Shown piece by piece: positions 13,793 through 20,851 of a DNA stretch of 26,165 nucleotides. Where the stretch lies: contig CAJTSP010000018.1 in the NCBI GenBank assembly GCA_910578965.1, positions 2,493 through 28,657 of the forward strand, in the 5' to 3' direction. Made by a program: the position numbers and the translations under genes. Each line of letters starts with the position of its first letter. Position 1 is the first letter of the stretch. The notes beneath the pieces were generated by a model. It saw only the letters and a program-made list of their open reading frames with translations, was not told the origin of the DNA and made no database searches. Source of the DNA: an uncultured Oscillospiraceae bacterium. GTDB lineage: Bacteria > Bacillota > Clostridia > Oscillospirales > Ruminococcaceae.

Positions 13793-14008
13793 CTATTCTA
13801 TGCCGTATTTCCGGCGTACCCGGTGGATGTCGGCAAGCATTTGCCGACGCAGTTGCTCCCACTCTTCTGAGCCTGGCCCATCGTCCAGGCCAAACGGGCC
13901 GGGGTCGTTTTTGTGTTCCTCCCAGATTTTATCCAATGCTTCCTCGTACTTTTTCCGGAGCGCCTGCATTTCATTGCGATAGGCGATGGGATCGTTCGGT
14001 TCAGGCAT
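13793..14008 (-). CDS. Small protein downstream of MuF-JAMM gene; candidate immunity/cognate partner
   Basis: A 71-aa charged protein: MPEPNDPIAYRNEMQALRKK, then a predicted helix (YEEALDKIWEEHKNDPG), an Asp/Gly turn (FGLDDGPGSEEWEQL) and a final helix ending RKYGIE. I recognise no family. The start at ATG 14008 follows AAAGGAG that overlaps the stop of the MuF gene, so the two are translated together. The gene lies between a head protein with a fused low-GC C-terminal domain and a pair of terminators, the usual position of an immunity gene beside a MuF-type polymorphic toxin. That role is inference only; a small head-assembly or hypothetical protein is equally possible. The base composition is lower in GC than in neighbouring structural genes, especially near its start. 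Confidence 0.65.
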   Translation of the reverse strand: MPEPNDPIAYRNEMQALRKKYEEALDKIWEEHKNDPGPFGLDDGPGSEEWEQLRRQMLADIHRVRRKYGIE

Positions 14009-14012
14009 GAGA

Positions 14013-15716
14013 TCACTCCTTTGGCTGGCGGGAATATCGGAACCGGAACAACCGCGCAAGCTCCCGCATTACGGCATCGTAACCCTCCGCGTCTATGTCA
14101 AAGCCTGTGCCATCTCGCTCAAAAGCAATTTGCGTAAAAAGGTTCTTAAATTGCCGAGCTGCATTTTCTGGCTTGACCGTTTCCGCAGTTCGTTCCATCC
14201 AATATTCATAAAGGGCATCAGATGCCTGCTGATATTGTACACCATACTCAAAGAAAAAGGCAACATCATCGCCGCTGAAACTGTACCCGGTTTTTTCAGT
14301 CGGGTGGTTGTGGTAGGAATACGAGCCTGCCAACGATACGCCTTGTTGCAGCTGGATATTCTCGGGGTGTACATGGGCGGCGGTGCCCACCGTGTGCCAG
14401 ACCGTGCCATCGGTCGTGATGGTGATGTCCTCCTCGTGATCCAGCCCTTCCAGTGCGGCCCCGCGCTCCCGAAGCACGGCAAGCACCTTTTCTTTGTCCG
14501 AAAAATCCACCTGCCCTGCCCGGATCGGCGGCAGGTCGCGCTGTTCGTCACGGTCATCGCCCGCTGCCCGGCCAGTCAGTCGCCGCCCTAACTTCCTCAC
14601 CGCCCAGGCGTCCCGGCTGGCGCGGTCGCGGCCGTAGGTGGCCACCATCGTGCGCCAGGGCTCCGGGGTCTGGCCGGTGGCCCGGCAAAAGGCGCTGTAC
14701 TCCGCCCGCATGGCCTGCAGGCGGATCTGCTGCTGGCGCAAAAGCTCCGGGTCGCCCTCGGCCGCAAGGATGTCGTACTTTTTCTGGCTGATCAGGCTCT
14801 CCAGCTGCCGCTTGCGCCCCTTGGCCTCATACAGGGTAAAATGCTGCCCCCGGTAGGTCACCCCCGCCTCGTTCTCATCCAGGTACCGCTGCCGCTGCTC
14901 CTCGGTGTAGGACGGCGGGCTCTCGCCCAGCCGGATAGGGTACACCGTGTGCCGGCAGTTCCACCAGCCGAATTTGCGGGTAAGGCCCGCGTTGATCCGC
15001 TCGTACTCCTCGGCCGGGTACTGCCGCCCCTGGTAGGGCGCGTGGTCCGGCGCGGGGGCCTCGTGCGCGCTGATCTCCCAGCCGTTGGCCCCGATGGCGT
15101 CATAGTTCATCCGGCTGATCGCGTTGAACATCTCGCCCATCCGGTTGGTAATGTAGCTGCGCACCGCGTACTCAATGCGCAGGCTCCGCCCGTCCTTGCC
15201 CGGGATCACCCGGATGCCGCGCTCCACAAGCTCTTTGGTGGCCCGGCGCACCGCCGTCCCGAAATCGTATGTACCGCTGGCCGTCTGCATCCATGCAAAA
15301 TCCATGATCTTGCCGTATGCCTCTTTCACCGTGTACAGCTGGCCGTCCGGCCCCGGGGCCCACAGGTTCGCAAAATCCGCGGCGGCCGCCCGGCGCGAAA
15401 CCGTGCAGTAGGCGTCCACCAGCTGCCGCAGCTCGGCGTTTTCCTCAAACAGCACCGTCTCGTTTGCCAGCTCCTCAAACAGCAGGTTGACGGCCTCATC
15501 CGAGATGGCCAGCTGCCGGGCCAGCGCCGCTTTAATTTCCTCCTCGGCCAGGCCCAGCTGCTCGGCCCGGTAGATCTGGTATTCGGCGGTCGAGGTGATC
15601 GCCCCGGCCCCGCGCACCCGCCGGCAGATGTCCCGCAGCAGCTCCTCGTGGATCGGCTCGGCAATCGCCGCCGCCTTTTTGCGCAGCTCCTCCAGCAGGT
15701 CGTCATCGTAGGTCAT
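14013..15716 (-). CDS. MuF-type minor head protein with fused C-terminal JAMM-like domain
   Basis: A 567-aa two-part protein. Residues 1-365 match the phage minor capsid/MuF pattern: long N-terminal helices, ISAHEAPAPDHAPYQGRQY at 215-233 and KFGWWNCRHTVYPI at 248-261. Such proteins bind the portal inside the head and can be ejected with DNA. Residues about 400-567 form a second domain with ITITTDGTVWHTVG, then SYSYHNHPTEKTGYSFSGDD at 465-484. His469, His471, Ser481 and Asp484 fit the HxH...SxxD metal site of JAMM/MPN+ isopeptidases, with Glu428/429 as a possible catalytic acid. Codons of this domain (14101-14280) are about 43-45% GC by hand count, against roughly 70% in the preceding part, suggesting domain replacement by transfer. 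Activity is inferred; a capsid processing role or an injected effector are both possible. Confidence 0.85.
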   Translation of the reverse strand: MTYDDDLLEELRKKAAAIAEPIHEELLRDICRRVRGAGAITSTAEYQIYRAEQLGLAEEEIKAALARQLAISDEAVNLLFEELANETVLFEENAELRQLVDAYCTVSRRAAAADFANLWAPGPDGQLYTVKEAYGKIMDFAWMQTASGTYDFGTAVRRATKELVERGIRVIPGKDGRSLRIEYAVRSYITNRMGEMFNAISRMNYDAIGANGWEISAHEAPAPDHAPYQGRQYPAEEYERINAGLTRKFGWWNCRHTVYPIRLGESPPSYTEEQRQRYLDENEAGVTYRGQHFTLYEAKGRKRQLESLISQKKYDILAAEGDPELLRQQQIRLQAMRAEYSAFCRATGQTPEPWRTMVATYGRDRASRDAWAVRKLGRRLTGRAAGDDRDEQRDLPPIRAGQVDFSDKEKVLAVLRERGAALEGLDHEEDITITTDGTVWHTVGTAAHVHPENIQLQQGVSLAGSYSYHNHPTEKTGYSFSGDDVAFFFEYGVQYQQASDALYEYWMERTAETVKPENAARQFKNLFTQIAFERDGTGFDIDAEGYDAVMRELARLFRFRYSRQPKE

Positions 15717-17141
15717 TTAGCGCAGCCTTTCCAGCTCGGCGGGCATTGCATCCTGGCCGGGCATGTATTTTTCCCGGATTGCCGCAAGGTCTGCCTCGGT
15801 CTCCCAGGGCAGGTCGTACCGGTGGGCCAGCGCGATCTCGGGCTTGAGCAGCCCCAGCCGCACCATCTCGCAGTCCTCCTGCCACTGCTTGTCCGGGTCG
15901 TACAGCACCCCGTTGCCCCAGGTAATGGCAAGCTGCTCGGTCACGTCCCACTGCTCGCTGCCGCACCAGTTGTACATCTGCCCCAGGGCGTCGCACAGCA
16001 CAAGGTACTCCCGCACTGCGTCAAACCAGATGCGCTGCAAATCGATCAGCGAGAGGTTGTAATCCCCGGCCGTGCTGGCGATCTCGTAGGCGGTCTTTTC
16101 CACCTCCTCGGCATCCGATAAGAGGCCCCGCTTCATCCCGATCACGTTCTCAATGCTGCGCAGGTAGCTCTGCTTGCGGGCCTCATATGCCTCAACCCGC
16201 AGCGCCGGCGAAAAGCAGGTCAGCCCGCCCTCGCCCACACGGTACTCCCCAAGGCCCACAAACACGTTGTCCTTAATCGCCCGCCGTTCATCCCCGATGT
16301 CTGCCAGCATATCGGCCGGGGCCATGATCCGGTGCTGCCCCAGCTCAAACTCGCGGGCCAGCAGCGCCTCGTTGCGGTTGGCATTGTGGATCAGGCCCAT
16401 GGCCGGCTCGTAGATGCTCACCGCCTCGGCGCTGCCGTCCACACAGTTTGCCAGCGGGGTGCGCAGGGAAACAAGTCCCACCCCGCCCACCGGCTTTGGT
16501 AGGGTGCATTGGTCGGGCAGCGCCGCGTACTGCTCCAGCGTATCCAGCGGACAGCGTGTGCCCTGCTCGCCCTCCTGCCTGCTGCGGTAGAGCCGGTTTT
16601 CAATGGTCAGGTATCCCGCCTCGTCCGCGCTGCGCTTTTCTAATAAGGTATACCAACAATCGCCCAGCGCCGTCTGCTCGCTTGTGCCGATGGCCGTGAT
16701 CCTGCCGTCCGCCGCCCGGCCCAGCACCACCGCCGCATCCCGCCGGATCAGCTGCGGGCGAAAGGCCACCCCGCCGTCCGGCTGTCGCTGGGGCACCGGC
16801 TTGAGCCAGGCCTCCCCCGCGATCAACATCCACTGCATTGCCTCGCCCCGCACCTTGTCCAGCGCGGCCAGGTTTGCGGCCTGCCATCCGCCCTTTTTTG
16901 TGCTCTCCCGGTCCAGGATGTTGCTGCTGTATTCGGCAAACATCCCTTTTTCCAGCTTGTGCACAATGGTATAGGGCAGCCGCTGGCAGGGGTCGCTGTC
17001 CTTGTCCGGCTCCCGCCGGTAGTACTCCCTGATCCAGCCAAGGATCGCGTCCTTCATCTTGTCGCTGGCAAGGTCCGCCGCGCCAAAAGGCCCGCGGGCC
17101 TCGGTCCCCCAGCTGCGCAGCGCCTCTATGATTTTCAGCAT
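15717..17141 (-). CDS. Portal protein, SPP1 gp6-like
   Basis: A 474-aa protein with the SPP1-type portal pattern: an N-terminal wing region (YTIVHKLEKGMFAEYSSNILDRES, EAMQWMLIAGEAWLKPVPQ), YWTLLEKR-like and YLTIENRLYRS elements, then VGLVSLRTPLANCVDGSAEAVSIYEPAMGLI. The conserved helical part follows: YLRSIENVIGMKRGLLSDAEEVEKTAYEIASTAGDYNLSLIDLQR. It ends in the crown segment DVTEQLAITWGNGVLYD. Portals form the dodecameric DNA gate of the capsid and dock the terminase. I set the start at ATG 17141, one base after the terminase stop, preceded by GGAAGGG; upstream in-frame codons overlap terminase and look non-coding. It is followed directly (TAAATG) by the MuF gene. Confidence 0.88.
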   Translation of the reverse strand: MLKIIEALRSWGTEARGPFGAADLASDKMKDAILGWIREYYRREPDKDSDPCQRLPYTIVHKLEKGMFAEYSSNILDRESTKKGGWQAANLAALDKVRGEAMQWMLIAGEAWLKPVPQRQPDGGVAFRPQLIRRDAAVVLGRAADGRITAIGTSEQTALGDCWYTLLEKRSADEAGYLTIENRLYRSRQEGEQGTRCPLDTLEQYAALPDQCTLPKPVGGVGLVSLRTPLANCVDGSAEAVSIYEPAMGLIHNANRNEALLAREFELGQHRIMAPADMLADIGDERRAIKDNVFVGLGEYRVGEGGLTCFSPALRVEAYEARKQSYLRSIENVIGMKRGLLSDAEEVEKTAYEIASTAGDYNLSLIDLQRIWFDAVREYLVLCDALGQMYNWCGSEQWDVTEQLAITWGNGVLYDPDKQWQEDCEMVRLGLLKPEIALAHRYDLPWETEADLAAIREKYMPGQDAMPAELERLR

Positions 17142-17142
17142 C

Positions 17143-18393
17143 TTATGCGCCCTTCCTGGTCCAGAGCCGGTTGGTGGCGTACCGCACAGCGTCGATGTGG
17201 TGGTTGTCCGCGTCCACATACGCCTGGACGGCCTCGCCCTCCCGGTTTGTCTCGTACTCGTATTCGGCAAACTCCCGGGCCGTGTCCGGGCATCGCTGCG
17301 GGTCTATGACGATCGCCGTAAGCCCCTGCAGCCATTTCATGCTCTGCGCCACGCTGCCCGGTCCCTTGGCCGCCTCATAGCAGCGCAGGCCGGCGGCGCG
17401 GTAATCCGCACAGCTCTTGGGCTCGGCGCTGTCCGCGATGATCTGTTCCCCCGCGGGGATGCGCTCTGATACCAGCGCGGCCGTCTCCAGGTTGTTCAGC
17501 TTCTGCCGCGTCAGCTCATCAAAGACGTACAGGGTGCGCCGGGCGGCGTCGTATACGGTGCGGTTGAACGCCCAAGGGTCCGGGTACCAGCCCCAGTCCA
17601 CCCCGCAAACGGGGTCGCCCAAGCTCCGCACCTTGCGGTCGGTGATCTCCTCCAGCCGCAGGTTGTCAAACACTTGGGTGCCGTTGCCCACCGCCTCGCC
17701 CAGGTACTCGTGCCGGTACTTGGTGGGCTTGGTCTCCCGCAGATACTCGGCCTGGGCTAAAAACTTTGGCCCCAGCCACCCGGCCGGGGCGCTGCGGTAA
17801 TCCGAGTGGTGCACCAGCTTGCCCGGCCGGCTTTCCAGCGCGTACCGGTTGGCCCAGTTTTTGGCCGCCGCAGGCGGGTTAAAGCTGAGCAGGGTTAGGC
17901 CATACTCGCCGCCGCGCAGCACCGACTGCTGCACGTTGCGCACCGCCTCCTCGCCGCCCCGAATCTGGTCGGCCTCCTCAAACCACAGGATGCCGATATA
18001 CCCAAACGGCGCCTTGACCGATTTGATCTTGCCCGGGTCGTCCAGCCCGCGGAACAGGATATGCTGCCCGGTGGGCTGGCAGATAAGCTCCAGCGGGCTT
18101 TTGGTGGCCTTAAACTCGCCGGCAAGCCCCAGCCGGCCGATAGCCCATTGCAGCTGGGCAAACACGCTGTCCCGCAGGGTGTTGGAGTACTGCCGCACCA
18201 CCAGCGCGTGGCAGTCCGGGTGCCGCAGCAGTTCCAGCACCAGCTCCACCGACATATAGCTGCTCTTGAGGCTGCCGCGCCCGCCCTTGGCCACTACCTC
18301 ATCCACCCGGCCGGCCCGCACCTGGCGGTGCAGGTCGAAAAAGGCGGGGCCAAGCAGGTCCCGCAGCCGCACCTGCGTGCTGTCAGATGTCAT
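17143..18393 (-). CDS. Terminase large subunit, PBSX/SPP1 type
   Basis: A 416-aa packaging motor. The ATPase part shows a Walker A of the PBSX type, KGGRGSLKSS at 36-45, the coupling segment VVRQYSNTLRDSVF, LFRGLDDPGKIKS, and a Walker B with catalytic acid, ILWFEEAD at 135-142. The nuclease part begins near residue 263 with CGVDWGWYPDP (Asp266), followed by a later conserved acid in IIADSAEPKS and HHIDAVRY near the end, the RNase H-like active site. The enzyme cuts the concatemer or host-joined Mu-like genome and pumps DNA through the portal. ATG 18393 is chosen because GGGGTGG precedes it and it overlaps the previous gene by only 11 nt; further upstream codons read as an Arg/Pro-rich shadow. 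Confidence 0.93.
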   Translation of the reverse strand: MTSDSTQVRLRDLLGPAFFDLHRQVRAGRVDEVVAKGGRGSLKSSYMSVELVLELLRHPDCHALVVRQYSNTLRDSVFAQLQWAIGRLGLAGEFKATKSPLELICQPTGQHILFRGLDDPGKIKSVKAPFGYIGILWFEEADQIRGGEEAVRNVQQSVLRGGEYGLTLLSFNPPAAAKNWANRYALESRPGKLVHHSDYRSAPAGWLGPKFLAQAEYLRETKPTKYRHEYLGEAVGNGTQVFDNLRLEEITDRKVRSLGDPVCGVDWGWYPDPWAFNRTVYDAARRTLYVFDELTRQKLNNLETAALVSERIPAGEQIIADSAEPKSCADYRAAGLRCYEAAKGPGSVAQSMKWLQGLTAIVIDPQRCPDTAREFAEYEYETNREGEAVQAYVDADNHHIDAVRYATNRLWTRKGA

Positions 18394-18691
18394 CAACGAT
18401 AACCACCCCGCCCTTGCTGCCGGCCTCGGCCTGGCTCTCCCGGTACAGCCGGATGGCCGCCAGGTCCCCGCCGCGGGCCTTTTCCACCAGCGCGGCATGC
18501 ACGGCGGCCGTCTCCTCGACCTCGTATTTCTCGATCAGGGCGTCCAGCAGCTGCAAAAACGCCCGCTTGCTCTGCCGGGGGTATTGCTCCCGCAGCTGCC
18601 GCAGGTCGGCCGCGATGTCAAACTCCTGCCGCTGCCGCGCCTGCTCGATGCCCTCCAGCAGGCCCTGGATGCTGCCCGATTTTGTCCTCAT
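18383..18691 (-). CDS. Small helical protein next to terminase; possible terminase-associated subunit
   Basis: A 102-aa, almost wholly helical protein: MRTKSGSIQGLLEGIEQARQ, FDIAADLRQLREQYPRQSKRAFLQLLDALIEKY, then TAAVHAALVEKARGGDLAAIRLYRES and a short tail ending GGVVIVDDI. The segment VEKARGGDLAAIRLYRE is the type of motif seen at the end of DNA-binding helical domains of many phage small terminase-like proteins. The position directly upstream of TerL supports a packaging role. However, a better Mu gp27/DUF3486 candidate lies at 19506-20063. I start it at ATG 18691 after GGGAGGG; the region before it reads poorly. The function is not proven. Confidence 0.7.
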   Translation of the reverse strand: MRTKSGSIQGLLEGIEQARQRQEFDIAADLRQLREQYPRQSKRAFLQLLDALIEKYEVEETAAVHAALVEKARGGDLAAIRLYRESQAEAGSKGGVVIVDDI

Positions 18692-18743
18692 CCCGCCGGC
18701 CCTCCCAATGCCCCCCAAAACGGCCCTGTAACCGCCGCAAATG

Positions 18744-19025
18744 TTAAGAGGCCAGTTTCCCGGCCTCACCCTGCAAGCAAAAATTAAACGCCTTTGCGGC
18801 GCGATTAAACGGTATCCCGCCGCAGGGCGGGTTTTTCTTTGGATATGCTTCGCCATCCGGGGTCAAAAGCGGCTGCTTTGGCCCCGGTTTTTTGGTGGAG
18901 GATGCCTCGGCCGGTGCGTTGGCCTTGCGCCCCCTCCGCGTTCTGTCCGCCGCCATCCTGCCGGGGGGCGAACCAGCCTCGGCCCTCTGCGCGGTTTCCT
19001 GTCGGCCTTCCGGCCTGTCATTCAA
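18744..19025 (-). CDS. Small basic protein of unknown function
   Basis: A 93-aa Pro/Lys/Arg-rich frame between the NusG-like gene and the terminase-associated gene. It has a low-complexity N-terminus (RRGRKANAPAEASSTKKPGPK), then LLTPDGEAYPKKNPPCGGIP and a more ordered end (FNRAAKAFNFCLQGEAGKLAS). Third codon positions are mostly G or C like the neighbours, which supports coding, but the start is uncertain. TTG 19025 overlaps the preceding stop by 8 nt without a clear ribosome binding site, and ATG 18956 is an alternative. Within it lies a GC-rich hairpin followed by T residues on the plus strand. No family is recognised. It may be a DNA-binding accessory factor given its charge, but that is a guess. 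Confidence 0.5.
   Translation of the reverse strand: MNDRPEGRQETAQRAEAGSPPGRMAADRTRRGRKANAPAEASSTKKPGPKQPLLTPDGEAYPKKNPPCGGIPFNRAAKAFNFCLQGEAGKLAS
18816..18836 (+). terminator. Plus-strand intrinsic terminator-like hairpin (antisense to genes)
   Basis: CCCGCC-GCAG-GGCGGG followed by TTTTTCTTT on the plus strand, a textbook terminator shape. It faces opposite to all genes here and lies inside the small basic protein gene. It could stop antisense transcription; read on the minus strand it is only a stable hairpin with no U-tract. Confidence 0.5.
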
Positions 19026-19509
19026 TGGTAAAGCTCAGCCGGATGATCTGCTCCCGGCCGTGCAGCGGTATGCGCACCTCCGCCCGCCGGTCGTGCCGGT
19101 TTACCTTGCGGATGCTGCCGGCCAGCTCGGCCAGCGGCCCCTCCACAAACACCAGCCCGCCGTCCGGCATCTTTACCGCCCGGCTTGGCGGCAGCGGCAC
19201 GTCGCTGTATGTCATGCAGAGGATCTGCGCCTCTTCCTCCAGCGGCAGCGGCGTCGGCCTGCCGCCCGCCATCCCCAGCCAGCGCAGCACCCCGCTCTGG
19301 CCGCTGATCCGGTAATAGATGCCCAGCGGATCCTCACAGCAAACGAACAGGTACCCGGGGAAGACGGTATACAGCCGGCCCTGCCAGCCGCCGCCCTTGC
19401 GGATCATCCGCTCCTCCTGCGGGCAGTGCGCGTCCACGCCCCGCCGCCGCAGCCGCTCGGCCAGCCTGGCCTCCTGCCCGGTGCGCACCTGCAAAACGTA
19501 CATCTTCAT
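19018..19509 (-). CDS. NusG-like (LoaP-type) transcription antiterminator
   Basis: A 163-aa NusG paralogue. Residues 1-95 form an NGN domain (MKMYVLQVRTGQEARLAERL, a HCPQEERMIRKGGGW loop and the hallmark TVFPGYLFV at 48-56). Residues about 118-150 form a KOW domain (GLVFVEGPLAELAGSIRKVN followed by RRAEVRI). NGN-KOW proteins bind the RNA polymerase clamp. Specialised forms such as LoaP let polymerase pass intrinsic terminators in particular long operons. Its place as an early gene of the structural operon, with several internal terminator-like hairpins further on, suggests it promotes late gene read-through. That is inference. ATG 19509 follows AGGAGG at 7 nt and overlaps the previous stop by 4 nt (ATGA). 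The cognate RNA recognition element was not identified. Confidence 0.85.
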   Translation of the reverse strand: MKMYVLQVRTGQEARLAERLRRRGVDAHCPQEERMIRKGGGWQGRLYTVFPGYLFVCCEDPLGIYYRISGQSGVLRWLGMAGGRPTPLPLEEEAQILCMTYSDVPLPPSRAVKMPDGGLVFVEGPLAELAGSIRKVNRHDRRAEVRIPLHGREQIIRLSFTIE

Positions 19510-20063
19510 GGCGCGGCCTCCTGCTGGTGGCGGTCCAGCACGGCCACCAGCTGCTGGTAAAGCTCCGGGTGCTCCGCGCCCAATGCGCTGAAGAACTCCG
19601 CTTTCAGCTCATCGGCCGCGACAGCAGCATCCTCTTTGTTTTGCAGGTCGATCCGCTGTTTATAGGCCACCGCCTTGGTCATGCCGTTGATCTCCCGCAG
19701 CAGCTTGTCCAGCGCCACATCGTTCCAGGCTTCCTCCGGCTTTGAGAGGACGGCCTGCAGCATCCGCTGCGCGGTCACCCGGTTGATGACCTCGGTGTAC
19801 TCCAGCTCCGGCACCTTTTGCGCCTCTGCGGTCAGCGCCTTAAAGTTTTCCTGTGCAAAGTGGATGGCCTCCATCTCCTCGACCAGCTTCCGCGCATAGT
19901 TGCCGATCGCGGTTTTGCTGATGTCCACGCCCTGCCCGGCCAGGTATTCCCGGATGTCCTCGTACCGGTATTCAGCAACCGCAAGCACCATCGCGTCCAC
20001 CGTGCTGCGCAGCTCCGGGGGCAGCTGCGAGATTTTGCTGCGGCTCCGGTTCTTCCTCCGCAT
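19506..20063 (-). CDS. Mu gp27-like protein (DUF3486), probable terminase small subunit
   Basis: A 185-aa protein whose start matches the DUF3486 pattern: basic leader (MRRKNRSRSK), ISQLPPELRSTVDAMVLA, and a helix-turn-helix stretch IREYLAGQGVDISKTAIGNYARKL. A long helical region follows (EEMEAIHFAQENFKALTAEA, YTEVINRVTAQRMLQAVLSK), then a C-terminal helix. In Mu and related phages gp27 precedes the large terminase gp28 and is taken as the small terminase, recognising DNA for packaging. Here it is separated from TerL by three small genes, including a NusG-like gene. The start ATG 20063 follows AAGGGGG. Family call good; role by homology with Mu gene order. Confidence 0.82.
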   Translation of the reverse strand: MRRKNRSRSKISQLPPELRSTVDAMVLAVAEYRYEDIREYLAGQGVDISKTAIGNYARKLVEEMEAIHFAQENFKALTAEAQKVPELEYTEVINRVTAQRMLQAVLSKPEEAWNDVALDKLLREINGMTKAVAYKQRIDLQNKEDAAVAADELKAEFFSALGAEHPELYQQLVAVLDRHQQEAAP

Positions 20064-20077
20064 AGCTTAAACCCCCT

Positions 20078-20413
20078 TTACAGGTCTACCAAAGGGTCTT
20101 TAAGTACCCCGCGCTGCAGCTGCGCGCCCTTGGGTGTCAGCTTGGCCTCCAGCTCCTCCAGCGGCACATCCGAAACGCTGGCAGCCGCGTGGCCTTCGGC
20201 CGTGCGCACATCCAGATACCCGCTGTCCGACAGGTAGTTCACCGCGCTGCACATCGCCCCGCGGCTCATCCCCCCTGCCAGGGCCAGATGCAGGCTGCGC
20301 AGCCGGGTATACTGGTAATCGTTGCCAACAAGCGCCAGCGCGCGGATCAGGGTGCCGTTGTCGGCCGCAAGCTCGCCCGCCTGCAATTTCTGCTTCAGCT
20401 CATGTTCAACCAT
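20078..20413 (-). CDS. Winged-helix protein of Mu-like phage late region
   Basis: A 111-aa protein. The N-terminal helices ELKQKLQAGELAADNGTLIRALALVGNDY are followed by a probable winged helix-turn-helix (RLRSLHLALAGGMSRGAMCSAVNYLSDSGYLDVRTAEG) and a short acidic/basic tail (LEELEAKLTPKGAQLQRG). The element LTPKG is typical of DNA-binding wing ends in phage regulators. Small ArsR/VpaChn25-type winged-helix proteins occur at this place, between the DUF2730-like protein and DUF3486, in Mu-like phages. Function is not established; it may regulate or assist packaging. It overlaps the membrane/coiled-coil gene by 8 nt and is followed by DUF3486 after 14 nt. Confidence 0.72.
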   Translation of the reverse strand: MVEHELKQKLQAGELAADNGTLIRALALVGNDYQYTRLRSLHLALAGGMSRGAMCSAVNYLSDSGYLDVRTAEGHAAASVSDVPLEELEAKLTPKGAQLQRGVLKDPLVDL

Positions 20414-20774
20414 TTCGTCCGCCGCCTCCTATGATGTATCGGTACAGCTCATCCATCTTGCCTTCCAGCCTCATGATCTGGCGCAAAAAATCCTCGTTGC
20501 GCAGGCAGGTCTCTTTTATTTCCTTGATGTCATCGCTCAGACCCTGGATTTCTGTGCGCATCTCGCTGCGCACCTCTTTCAGCTCCCTGCGCACTTTCTC
20601 AAGGTCGTCCTTGTGATCCTTGCGCGGCGTGTAGTTTTCCCGCACCTCTTTGATGTCGGTGGAGTTTTCATCGATCCGCTTGAAGATCGATCGGCTGACC
20701 AGTGCGCCCACGACCCCGAGCAGGGCTGTGAGCAAAATGCCAATCAGCCACCAGGTCCCCGCATCAAATACCAT
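20406..20774 (-). CDS. Membrane-anchored coiled-coil protein (Mu-like DUF2730-type)
   Basis: A 122-aa protein. One N-terminal membrane segment (TWWLIGILLTALLGVVGALV) is followed by a charged coiled coil of about 80 residues (RIDENSTDIKEVRENY...LEKVRRELKEVRSEMRTEIQGLSDDIKEIKE) and a short Gly-rich end. This topology, and the place at the head of the late block of Mu-like phages, fit the DUF2730/Mu gp25-type proteins, sometimes suspected to be lysis accessory or spanin-like. A host-membrane function is inferred. The start ATG 20774 is preceded by GGGGGCGGGG. It is the first gene after the terminator/promoter region at 20796-20869, so it would be the first late gene. Confidence 0.72.
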   Translation of the reverse strand: MVFDAGTWWLIGILLTALLGVVGALVSRSIFKRIDENSTDIKEVRENYTPRKDHKDDLEKVRRELKEVRSEMRTEIQGLSDDIKEIKETCLRNEDFLRQIMRLEGKMDELYRYIIGGGGRNG

Positions 20775-20795
20775 CTGCCCCGCCCCCAAAAAGAA

Positions 20796-20832
20796 AAGGT
20801 ATGATCCTCTCGCTATGAGAAAATCATACCTT
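20796..20832 (-). terminator. Intrinsic terminator after mor (ends early/middle transcript)
   Basis: On the minus strand a perfect 10-bp stem, AAGGTATGAT/ATCATACCTT, encloses an inner TCTC/GAGA stem. It is followed by TTTTCTTTTT. It lies between the Mor-like gene and the first late gene. The 5' arm of the stem contains the TATGAT of the proposed late promoter. Confidence 0.8.
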
Positions 20833-20851
20833 ATTCATTGTGAAGCCGTAC
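20823..20851 (-). promoter_or_regulatory. Candidate Mor-dependent late promoter
   Basis: TATGAT (20828 to 20823 on the minus strand) is a near-consensus -10. With a 17-nt spacer the -35 position (20851-20846) reads GTACGG, a very poor match, as expected for an activator-dependent promoter. The predicted start is an A near 20816, about 42 nt before the first late gene. It lies directly downstream of the mor gene. Assigned by motif and position only. Confidence 0.5.

Noticed and set aside
14841..16121. 426-codon plus-strand open frame opposite portal and MuF genes
   Set aside because: Antisense to two strongly supported structural genes, Val/Pro/Leu/His-rich composition, no homology-like motifs; a GC shadow.
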